Assembly (NCBI GenBank): GCA_907165275.2
Contig: OU015669.1
Location: 3,308,501 to 3,372,500 of the forward strand
Reading direction: 5' to 3'
Origin: Zygaena filipendulae
Taxonomy: Eukaryota; Arthropoda; Insecta; Lepidoptera; Zygaenidae
Length of the DNA: 64,000 nucleotides
Positions 1 to 10,500 of the stretch are shown one piece after another (within the stretch, counting starts at the first letter, position 1; every line of letters begins with the position of its first letter). The notes under the pieces were generated by a model. That model did not search any database, was not told the DNA's origin, and saw only the letters and a list, made by a program, of their open reading frames with translations. A program made the position numbers and the translations under genes.

Positions 1-11
1 ATATTATTACC

Positions 12-256
12 TAAACTAGGTGTGCCCGCGTGAGTTTCGGAATCCCCGCAGAAACTCCAAATTAAAATTTTGTCCAAAAAATTAAAAATTAAATTAAATT
101 CTGGGTATCCACCTTCTTTTATCACCTAGGAGTATAAAAAATAGCCTACGAACTATTCTCAGACCCAGGTACCAAATATAAACAGAAAGTTTTATAAAAA
201 TCGGTCAAGGCGTTTCGGAGGAGTTCGATAACAAACACTGTGACACGAGATTTATA
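12..256 (-). repeat. CTAG-ended repeat, family E
   Basis: Reads on the minus strand as the same unit found at 31276-31549: a head around CGTGTCACAGTGTTTGTTAT, a middle with GACCGATTTTTATAAA, and an end with CGGAATTCC- and CGCGGG-like words. Its end is degenerate. Confidence 0.5.
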
Positions 257-744
257 TATATTAGAAAAATAAAACATTATTTTATACGTTGAAATAAAAA
301 TGGAAGACTACAAAATAATTCATAATTTTTAGATGTTTTTTTTTCTATATTTTGTCTGGCAGAAACTACCTACCTACTTGGCCAATTTAAATGTAAGTCG
401 GTAGGAAGGTAGATTATATCCCAAGTCAACATTTAGATTACTTAGTAAGCTATAGAGTTCCTGAAGAAATACCGAAATGTATGTAGACGAAACCGCGATA
501 TTCAGCTAGTAAATAGGTATGTAAACTTAAAACCGAATATACATATACGTATAGGTACGTAAAACCGCATTCAACAGGTAATAATAGTATTTCAAGTGCG
601 GTGGAAACAGCATACTAAACGCAATTAGGTAGGCGCCGCTCACGCACGCATCGCTCGGTCTTGTGCTTTAATTTCAAATGGAATTCTAAATGAAACTAAG
701 CTCTATATGTGTGATATATTATTATGCATATCTATGACTGGTTA
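257..744. other. AT-rich intron DNA, no feature recognised
   Basis: Downstream (3') intron sequence of the cyclase gene if transcription continues left. I see no exon-like GC-rich open stretch and no repeat I can name; only scattered GTAGGTA words. Confidence 0.4.
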
Positions 745-904
745 TTCCCACGGTTTGGAGATCCCGCGGAAATTCCGCGATAACACTGCTCTATGTCCTT
801 TTCTGTACCCCTGATAACGTGTATGCAAAGTTATATGATGATTAGTTGAGCCGTTAAGGCGTGAAAGCGTAACAAACAAACAAACTCACTTTCGCGCATT
901 TAGT
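745..904 (-). repeat. CTAG-ended Helitron-like repeat, family B, copy 1 of a tandem pair
   Basis: Contains the family words GATCCCGCGG, CTATGTCC, TTCTGTACCCCTGATAAC and GAGCCGTTAAGGCGTGAAAG. A second copy in the same orientation follows directly (909-1108). Confidence 0.6.
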
Positions 905-908
905 AGGG

Positions 909-1108
909 ACCAGCTGTCCCCCGCGGTTTCACCCGCGATAGTTTTGGAGATCCCGCAGGAATTCCGCGATAAAAAGTACCCTATGTCCTTCTCTGTGCCG
1001 CTGATAAGGTGTATGCAAAATTTCATGATGATCAGTTGAGCCGTTAAGAAGTGAAAGCGTAACAAATAAACAAACAAAGTCACTATCACATTTATAATAG
1101 TAAGGATA
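909..1108 (-). repeat. CTAG-ended Helitron-like repeat, family B, copy 2 of a tandem pair
   Basis: Starts with CCAGCTGTCCCCCGCGG and ends with ATTTATAATAGTAAGGAT, the two usual ends of the unit. Small open frames here are repeat sequence, not genes. Confidence 0.65.
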
Positions 1109-1476
1109 TCTATAACTAAATATTTGTTTCATTTTGGTCTTGAAATACTTAATACATGTTTCATCTGTAATTGGCTTCAGACATTTAATTAAGTCTCGTC
1201 TCTCCACGTCCTTGGTACGGTCGAGTAAAAAGTGTTTCCATGGAAAAAATATTATCTACTAATTAAGGTAGTTTTTTGAAGGTTTTTAAAATACTTAGTT
1301 TAAACATTAAACAATATTTATTAAGTATGTAAAACTTACATAACATGAAATTGAGTGTTAAAAACCCATTTCGAAATGTATGTATACCTACCTACTTCAC
1401 AATTGAGACACTAATGACTAAAGCATAATTTTTGTTTGAAATTACATGGATTTGGCGAAATAACATATGTATGTAC

Positions 1477-1795
1477 TAGCTGTGCCCCGCGGTTTCACCC
1501 GCGCGAAAGGTTTTTATACAACAACTTTTTTCCCGACATCCGATTTCAATGAAACAAAGCCTATATGTAGCTCCATGCTAAGCTTAATCTACCTGTAAAA
1601 ACCGTATGACAATCGGTTCAGTAGATTCGGAGATTATCACGAACAGACAGACAGACAGACAGAAAAGATTTTTAAAAACCCTTTTTTTGTGGTTACTCTT
1701 CGTTTATCGTCCCCTGTCAGTTTTTGTTAAAAATATTCAATGTACAGAATCGCGGATTCTACTCTTTTATTATAGAATAGATATACGTATCTATA
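1477..1795 (-). repeat. CTAG-ended Helitron-like repeat, family C
   Basis: Begins CTAGCTGTGCCCCGCGG, has a GACA run after GTAGATTCGGAGATTATC, and ends with CAATGTACAGAATCGCGGAT. Other copies: 8747-9063, 17304-17570, 40500-40625, 43225-43530 and 63766-64000. Confidence 0.65.
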
Positions 1796-1983
1796 CTAGT
1801 AATATGAAGAGCTAAATTTTGTGAGTTTGTGACGTTATAGGGGCTAATCTCTGGAACCGATTTTAAAAATCCTTCATTTATAGGAAGCTACGGTAGTCCT
1901 AGGTGTCATAGGGTACTTTTTATCCCGAAATTCCCACGGGAACTTCGAAATTACTGCGGGTAAAACGGCGGAGGCAGCTAGTT
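1790..1983 (+). repeat. CTAG-ended Helitron-like repeat, family A
   Basis: Starts TCTATACTAGTAATATGAAG and ends GGCAGCTAGT; abuts the previous element. The 5'-TC and 3'-CTAG-T ends and the GC-rich hairpin before the 3' end fit non-autonomous Helitrons; class assignment is inference. Confidence 0.6.
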
Positions 1984-2013
1984 TACTATAACCAGAAAAA
2001 TTGTACGAAAAAA

Positions 2014-2182
2014 ATGCGAATTCGAGTTTTTTTTACGCTTTCAGGTCTTGACTACTCGATCGATCAACATGAAATTTTTAATACACGTTGTGAGGGGTTA
2101 CAGTAAAGGGCGTAAGGTATTTCTTAGAAATTCAACGGGAACTCCAAAATAACGTGGGCGATATCGCGGACAACAGCTTGTT
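2014..2182 (+). repeat. Degenerate family B repeat
   Basis: TTTACGCTTTCAGG, ACTCGATCGATCA, CACGTTGTGAGGGGT and a CGGGAACTCC-like end match family B with many changes. Confidence 0.45.
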
Positions 2183-3327
2183 TTTAATGAGTTTGTATAT
2201 TTTTTCTCCAACTTATTAGAAAATTAATGCACATAACAGCTCACAACCTATTCATTTAGGGTTGTTCCATCTACTTTATACATACATAGACCATAGGTAT
2301 AAAGTTTGTGACTGTACAAGTCCAGCTATAAAAAAGGCTAATAAAATCCCAGCACTAAGTTAAACCTTCATTCGTCATGACTAAGAAGGTATATTTTATA
2401 GAAGTGGATTACAAGAAATTATAAGGGGTAGGTGTTGGGGACACACTTTTATGGGTAAAAGAAATAGGCTATGTCATAAATCTACCCCATCTGAATTCTG
2501 AATGTGGGATAACATTTCTTTGCCAAAGTAGGTAAATAGTTTAGTAATTTTTATTTTTCCTCCCTTCTATAGTTTGCTTTTTGTTTGTTTTTGCATGAGA
2601 CGATAACTAGGGTTCTCTCGAAAACACAGTTTTGGATGCTCGTAGCACATGCTAACAATTTTTTACTATCTATTGCCTGTTTTAACTCAAAATCTGACAT
2701 CTAACATTCGTATAATAAAATCGTTATAATCATAGGTATCTTAATGTAAGTTCGGATTTAACTTTTATTTGAAGGTACGAGAGCGCTCGGAAAGTCACTC
2801 ATTCGATAGACCGGCCAGATCAAATCTTAAGCAGGCCTTGCATGAGTCCCTACGGATCATGGTTGGCAGAATAATGGCGTCGCTCCGTGAGACGAACCAC
2901 AGTCAAAAATCATGAAGCTACACGTAGACCTCGACCACCAGTAGTGTCCCGACGAAGAAGAAGTAGGTGCCCAAAGTTGTTTCACTTCAAATATCATAGA
3001 CAATGTGTCTTACGGCAAGTAAAATAGCAGTGATTTTTTTTTCTTTTTTTCATTAAAATTTAGAGTTGATTGTGTTACCGGCACGCACTTTTTGGGCAAT
3101 AAATATTGGTCAAAGTGAATCTGAGCGAATAGCTGGGCGCTAGACAACAGGTATAACAATACCATAACAATACCCATAAACATTTTTCTATGATTGTGGA
3201 CTTAGTAACACTCTTGTCTTTCTTTGCGATGGTTTTTCATGTAGTTAGGTATAGATCCTACCTACGATACAAAAAAGAGTAGTCGTATTACTTTTCCTAG
3301 CGTTAGGACATGAAAAGAGACAATACA
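2183..3327. other. Non-coding intron DNA; possible old LINE scrap at 2780-2990
   Basis: Mostly AT-rich. The stretch 2780-2990 is richer in GC and semi-open on the minus strand but has several stops and no motif I recognise. No splice-bounded exon continuing the cyclase (it would need a phase 1 acceptor) could be defended. Confidence 0.35.
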
Positions 3328-3561
3328 GGGCCCTTATTCACTATCATCATAACACGCCGTGTTTAGATAAGACGTCGCAAAAACTGTTTTTCCCTCGATA
3401 TCAAAGAAATTTTACATTAAAAAAATACATTTATAACGTATGTTATGGTATATAGAATATTAATTTCTAATGTTTTGTCACCTGGAGCGGTCGGAATTAC
3501 GTTTTCGGGATGCGCGTTATGGGCAAGGAATGTTTTTATTGCTCATAGAGAATAATGGCCC
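3328..3561. mobile_element. Short inverted-repeat element (MITE-1)
   Basis: Ends GGGCCCTTATTCACTAT and, in reverse, GGGCCATTATTCTCTATGA. Internal words CACGCCG, GATAAGACGTCGCAAAAACT and GCGCGTTATGGGCAAGGAAT recur in the copies at 34330-34485 and 49354-49957. Confidence 0.65.
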
Positions 3562-3676
3562 AGTATTATAAATAGATAATAATCATTGGCAAAGGATTGT
3601 CAAAAAACTTTCGATAAGCATTTAAAAATGTAGTCTGAAAATAATTCTGGGCCTTTCAGTATTAACACGCTATATT

Positions 3677-3905
3677 AGCAGCCCGGTGACACTCTATACA
3701 AATGAACTGATTGAAGTGCATTTCCACAAGTAAAGACGGCCAACTTGTACGTAAGTACCCGTGTTGTGCGTGTGTGCGTATTGTAAAGTTGACAGCGATC
3801 TGACAGCAACTGTGTCAAACTACCACTAAAGTTTTGCGGGACATGAAGCGGCATGAAATTGATAGAAGGCAGAGAGGGCCGCTTCTTTACGTAGTAATAT
3901 TCTGT
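3677..3905 (+). repeat. MITE-6 copy
   Basis: Shares TCCACAAGTA, GTGTTGTGCGTGTGTG, AGCGATCTGACAG and GAGGGCCGCTTCTTTA with copies at 21240-21530, 28330-28590, 33085-33160 and 55965-56390. Confidence 0.55.
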
Positions 3906-4320
3906 ATTCTTTGCTATTATGTAGTATATGAATCGTTAAGCAAGTAGGTACACTAGGTACCTATAGCGTTAGTAATATTTTCGTTTAATTAATTATCATT
4001 AAAATGAAGTTATTATTATTATTACTTACTGCACACATGAATTAGGTAGATATTGAAATTAACCAAGTTAGTGATTGTTATTAATTTTTAAGCGAAAAAC
4101 GTGCAAAAGTGCAGTGCCATAAACTCCGCATATACCTAAATATACACCTCTTTTATTACTCATCATTAGTAATGTCAGGCATATTTTCGTGATGTAAAAG
4201 CTGCAGGTAGGTAGGTATTAGCTGTGGATTTCAGAGTGCATTTACCTAAATCAACCGTAACCAAGAACCTTTCAACACACCAGAAAGTTAAACCAAAGGC
4301 AAATTGTGAAACGGACTCAC

Positions 4321-4520
4321 TAGCGTAGTCATTCCCTACACTTTGTAACAACATGTCTTCGTAGCTGTGCTGAAACTGCATTTCCCTGCCGAATATATCT
4401 ATTCCCTCTGACAACATGAACATGTGTATGTTGCTGGCTAATAAAAACCCCGCCGTGGCACCCGCTGTCGACACCATGGATGGGGTTTCGTACAAAAGTA
4501 CTGCACGGCCCCAGTCAAAT
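4321..4520 (-). CDS. Receptor guanylate cyclase alternative exon 4b: second lobe, variant without Cys or sequons
   Basis: 200 bp; acceptor TCCTCTACAG before 4520; donor GTGAGT at 4315-4320; phase 2 in, phase 1 out, as for exon 4a. After a split Gln codon it encodes 66 residues beginning FDWGRAVLLYETPS and ending SVGNDYA. It keeps the FDW opening, the following hydrophobic strand, and the E11, A19, G20, L26 and I40 positions of exon 4a, but has no cysteine and no N-glycosylation sequon. It follows exon 4a after an intron of only 624 bp. It could not follow 4a in one mRNA in frame. It might be a decayed duplicate, but the frame is fully open and both splice sites are good, so I read it as a functional alternative. 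Confidence 0.75.
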
Positions 4521-7500
4521 CTGTAGAGGAAAAGTTGTGAAAATTTTACAGCACGTAACGCCATCTATTTTAGAGTAGCACAACTGTTAAGTTTGACAAA
4601 TTTTCCAATCCGTTTTTCTTTAAAGTGATATCTATGGATGAGTAGCAGTATTTATTTTGCAGTGACCTCTATTGGAGGATTTAGAAAACAGTTCATAGTA
4701 TTTCAAAAAATTGCCTCATTTCTGAAATAGAAAAATTTGCGAGCCACTCCATCCTGTTCATTTTGTTGTTATGTTTAATATGTTGTTATGTTAGGAAACA
4801 AATCATCGCCTAGATGCTTAAATATCTAATGATAAAAAAGAGGATGTAATTATCCATAGCACAGTTCAAATCCATAATACAAGATTTGCCATGAATACAA
4901 TCCTTTTAATTTATGTATAAGTGACAAGTGGAAAGGTCAAGGTATATTAATAATGCGGCAACGGTAAAAGAAAATTAGTAGGTTGGTATCTACCAAAAAT
5001 AGCAGGAAGAGGAATTCATATTTCGATGAATCTTAATATTAGTTATTACAAAAACAAAATCAAAAAAACTTAAATTAAATCCCATATCCACACCAAACAA
5101 AAACTGAACCCATACTTTTGGTTTGGTTATAACGTACCACTTACTTGTGTATTTGTAGCTGAGATGAAACTTGAGGTTTTCGGTGTAGTTTCGCCCCCCG
5201 TTAGATGTCGTGTCCCAAGGAGCGTACGTTATGTTTTTCTCTTTCAAGTAGTTGGCGACAGTTTTCATCGCGAGATGGCAGGTCGATTTGCCGGCAACGT
5301 GCATCTTTGCGTCCGGCTCCGTGATGATTAGCAGTTGCCGCCAGTCGAAACTAGATGGCGTGCAAACAACCGTGTTAGTGCAAAAAAAAAAACCACACTG
5401 TGCATAAAACGGCATGTGCGTAGTGAGCTACCTTCCTAACGTAAAATCGGTATATTTATTACTCTGAGGTAAAATGATTTCAATTCAACCTAACCTAACC
5501 TATACCCAAATTTCTTAAATAAAAATATTGGATTTTAGAATACTTGAAAACTTTGACCAAAATCTTATATTATTACCAATCTATTCTTATTGTTAGACAA
5601 GGTAGGTACTTAAGAAGGTGTACTAAATACTAATTAGGTATTGCGATAAAATATAATAGTGATGTGTTATGTTTTTGTACGAAGTTTTTAGCCAAAATTA
5701 TGTCATGCATATGGACATAGATAAGCAATAGTGTGTTAACCCACACTGGAGAAATTATGAGTAAATCGTGTTTTAAAATTATAGCGCCATTTTCTGTCAA
5801 CATTTTTTATGTTCAATATTTAGTTACATACTTAAACAATTTAATAAAGTAAACACATAGTTAAAAAACGTTCGCTAACTCTCAATAAATCGTTCTGAAT
5901 AGGTAACTTAATTTTGTGGGTTAACATGTTATTGCTTATCTGCGTCCATATAAGTGTTGTACTAGTTACCTACTATTAAATAAGTACTTATTTAATGCTT
6001 GTAGTAGCGCCATAAACAGTAGGTACTAAACACTCATTTTTCATTGCCTGCAAACGCGGATAGAACGACGATTTCTAAAAATATAACCCGGTTAGATTGG
6101 AATCGCCCGAAACCTCCTGCATAGTAAATTTCAAATTATATTCAGATATATATGTATATACAAGAATTGTTCGATAGTAGTAACTCACAATACACGATGT
6201 GGGGAAGGTTAAAAAAGTTGCTAAAATGAATTTTTGACATTTCACGAAAATTGAACGCACAAGTTGTCCACGTGATTCCACTAGTTATAGGTCATTCATC
6301 GCCCCCTTCCCTTGCATTGCCGCTAGCAAGCCAACAAAAAATGTAAAATTGTAAAACCGCATTCCACATGTTATATATGATTTTCTACGTTATTTTTCAG
6401 TGTTTTTTATTATATTTTTAATTATATAATCATGAGTTATCAAGTGTCTGAATGAGTCAGCGCCAGGCGCGTGCCCAGCCCTTAATTTGGGGTGGGGGGG
6501 GGGGGGTCACCAAGTAAATTATTACTGAGGCTTTGGAAAATATAAAGCTATTAATACATTAATTATCTTATGAATTCTTTCATGAAACTTTTTACAAACC
6601 AAACACTTGAATGAAAAGTGTTCTTTCACCACTTTTCTTAAAGTTTCTTTGTTCAGAGTGCTTATTCGGGCCGTCTTTGGGTACATATACGTAGGTACCT
6701 TACTAAGTATAAGTAATTAAGTCGTATGAATTTTGGCACACCGTCTCAAATGAAAAATATATCAAAACGTCAAGTTTTATGCAGTACCTAATGACCGTTT
6801 TAATCACTCAGCTTCTTTGTTAACATCTTACGATAACCCTTTTATTCTGGAGCATGACAGGACAACATTTATTTTATTTTTTAATCATCGCCTAGCTGTT
6901 TGTGACAGAAAAAATTCTACTTCTAATTTTAACTTAATATGGTTTTGTTATTATCAAGGCAAATTATAGTATTTTAATTCTTAAAATACCTAAGCTTTGT
7001 GGTAGTATGAGAATCTAAACATAATAGTTATTAGAAAATCTGATTGTAATATATAATATCATTTAAATGTTATATTATTATAGGTACAAGTCCAGACGGA
7101 AAGCGGAAACCTGTTTTTATCACTCACTCTGGGCCGTATTTTTTAATCGCTCGAATATCTTAAGTGAAATCAATTCATAATGTGAAATTAAATTCACTGA
7201 ATCCCATTTTGTCATATTTTTTAATCATTCGAATACGGTGTTGCTGTTTTCTGAAACGCTTTTAGATTTGTTTCATTTTACGCAGAATATAATATAAAAA
7301 CCGGAAGCTAACTCTCATTAATTTTTATAAACCGCTACTTAATCGGACTTGCAACGAAACATTCTTGAAGTGAACTATCAATCATGTCAAATTATGAAAA
7401 TAAAGTTATGCCACTGCACGTTAAACTTTCGACCGATGAATTCAAATAAGAATGGTCCGACACACTCGTTACAAAATTCACGTGACATTTCAAAAATACT

Positions 7501-10500
7501 AACTGTTAAATTTATTCTGCTGCAACCTCCATCAAAAAAGCTTTAGTTTTAGGGAAATTAAAATGAAGAAAATCGTTAAACTATGGAAGGTGTGTTTTAA
7601 ATAAAGCCATTTCCGGTTTTATACTCCTCTTGTAAAATTCCGTTCCAATTACTTTGTTTTTCCGTAGGGCAACCGACCTATTTGTGTATTATGTATAGTA
7701 TAGTACATAGTATAGTATTTAATTTTTTTAAGACTTGTGTTATTTATAATAGTGACGCACTACGAGTTGGTAATGCTGGCTTCTGAAATACTGTTTTATC
7801 CTACATCAGAAGCCAGCAGCTCTTTGTATTAAAAATAAGTAACGAAGTTTTCAATAAATTCATTCATTCATTCAAATTCATTCTTCAATTCATTCATTCA
7901 TTATAAATCCTTGTCGTGTTCACTACTCAGTGTTCACTTTATGATAACAGATTAATAACGTGACAGTGTTATTTTTAGACAGTGTTTTTCTTTTATCACA
8001 CTGCTGTGATTGTTGAAAAATCTTGGTGGTTAGTAGATAATAATGATACACACTTGGAGAGACGTACCTAATATCGCACGATCTTCAAATTCAGATTGTA
8101 GTTTAAACTACTTCAGTGATAATGAATCGGTTTCAAAGGCCAAAGCATTTATAATAAGAATAATATGTGTGTATTGTGTGTCTGTTTTTACGTTAAATAC
8201 CTACTTATTTAAAAAACCGCAGGATGACAAAATCTGTTTACTTGGATTTCTCAACATAATATAGGTACCTATCTCCTTACTAACTGTAGCCGTGGGAAGC
8301 TGTGGTCTGAAATTAAGGGGCTTTTTAAAATATTATCAAAATATATTATATGATAATTATGTAATTAAATGGTTGACAGACCTTTTTTTTGACTGATAAC
8401 TTAAAATATTGATGACATTCTGATATAATCTATATGTATATATAAAATCCTTTGTCCTGAATGAACTTAAAGGCTGTAGTGACTTAAATATAGCCCTAAT
8501 TGTTAATTTAGCTGTAAGTTTTCCAAAGTAAATAAAATAAAAATAAAATGACTGATGGATCAACGCACAGCCTAAACCGCTGATCGTAAAGACCTGAAAC
8601 TTGGAGGGTGTGTTCTTTATAGGCATCCGATAAGAAAGAATTTCTGAAAATTCAACCCCTAAGGGGATGAAAAGGGGTTGAAAAGTTTGTATGGAACAAT
8701 TCCGCGGAAACTTCGAAATTATCGCGGGTGAAACCGCGCGGGACAGCTAGTCTAAACTATAATAAAAGAATGGAATCCGCGATTCTGTACATTGAATATT
8801 TTTGACAAATTTTGACACGGAGTGATAAAAGAAGAGTAACCAACCACAAAAATAAAGTTTTTAAAATACTTTTCTGTCAGTCTGTCTGTCTGATCGCGAT
8901 TGTCTCCGAACCTACTGAACGGATTTTCATGCGATTTTCACAGGTAGATTAAGCTAAACCTGGAGCTACATATAGGCTTTGTTTTATTTAAATTGGATGT
9001 TGGGAAAAAATTGTCATACAAAAACGTTTCATGCGGGTGAAGCCGCGGGGCAGAGCTAGTGTAAAATAATATTCAAAAAACCTAGCAGTTCAGCAATTAT
9101 GATTACAGGAACACTAACCGTAGGATAATTATGTAAATTTTGTTGCTATAATTTTTCGATTTCAATCCGAAACATAGCGGTTTTATCATGTTTAGACAGC
9201 TACAATTTATGAAATATGTTCGTTTTGATTGATTGCTTGAAATTGTAGGTTTTAAAATGTGTAGGCATATTGTAATCGCATCACCGATTGAAGCCGAAAA
9301 ATGATAGCAACAAAAGTTACACGCATCTGCGTTAATTTCCCAATGCCCCCCAGGGATAAAATAACTCTATGTTTTTTTCTGTAACACTGACAACGTGTAT
9401 GCAAAAGATGTGTACATCATCTATATAAACTTTATGCTTAAGTTTCTAGTTAGTGTTCGAGATAAATCTCTGTGACGGACGAACGGACATAGAAGTTATA
9501 CCTATACTGCACCAAGTGTTCCATTCTGCTTTTGAGTTTCGAAAACCTGAAAATATAAATTGGAGTACTTAATTTATTTTATATACTTCAACTGCCTTTA
9601 AAATAATCCACACTTATGCGGCTTTTGAATAAATATTTGACATGATGTATAATTTTTCGAGTATCTGCACCCCATAGAATGGAGAAGCAGCGGCAAATAG
9701 GCAGAATCTTAGATTATTAAACGAAGCGGAAAATTTTAATTTCCACTTAGGTGATGTTTAATTGCTTTGATGTTATTTTGAAAACTCTTCAAAGGTAGAT
9801 AGGTACCTATATGAATATATATGATAACTTAATTCACACGGACATAATCAAAGCTAAAAACAAATTAGCGTTTTTAGAAACTCAAACTAACTTTACAACG
9901 AGGAGGAAAAATTTGTAAGCACTCTTGGTTTTGAATTGCAAATATAAGGAACGTTGTCAAACGTTTCATTTTGTTTTTCATTAAAAAACAAAAAAGATGT
10001 TGTCACGAGCTGGAATATTTACTGTTCACCATTCTGAGCGCCCGTATAACTTTATATTATCGCTCTAGACTAGGGGTTAACCAGAAAATTGACGTCTTTG
10101 TATTTTAGCGGCCAGCAATAAAAACTGATTTCAAAGCTTGATATTTAAAGCTCTAGTCTTTATTTCACTCGTAATTTCCTCTTTTTTTATTTTTTATTTT
10201 AAAAAGGAAAAAGAGTGTGTGTTCTAATTTTCCCAGATGAGGACCTATTCTTTTTTGACGTAAATTCTAACGCGCCAACTCCATACTGAATTTCGTTAGC
10301 TAAAGGCGCCAAAATAAATATAGGTAATTTTATAACTTTAGTAATTTCCAATCGTGTATAAATTTAAAAGATAAAAATATTACCTAAATGAACAAAAAAA
10401 AAGAAAATGGTCATCTACTGTACCTACTAAGTCATCGTAATTTTCAGAAACTTAATAATTATCGCATTTATTTATTGCGTGCTACAAAAAAATGTACATA

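Noticed and set aside
2780..2990. Possible further cyclase exon on the minus strand
   Set aside because: Several stops, no phase 1 acceptor and no ANF-domain motif.
4521..5144. Splicing exon 4a directly to exon 4b
   Set aside because: 4a leaves one base and 4b needs two; the join shifts the frame away from the FDW reading.
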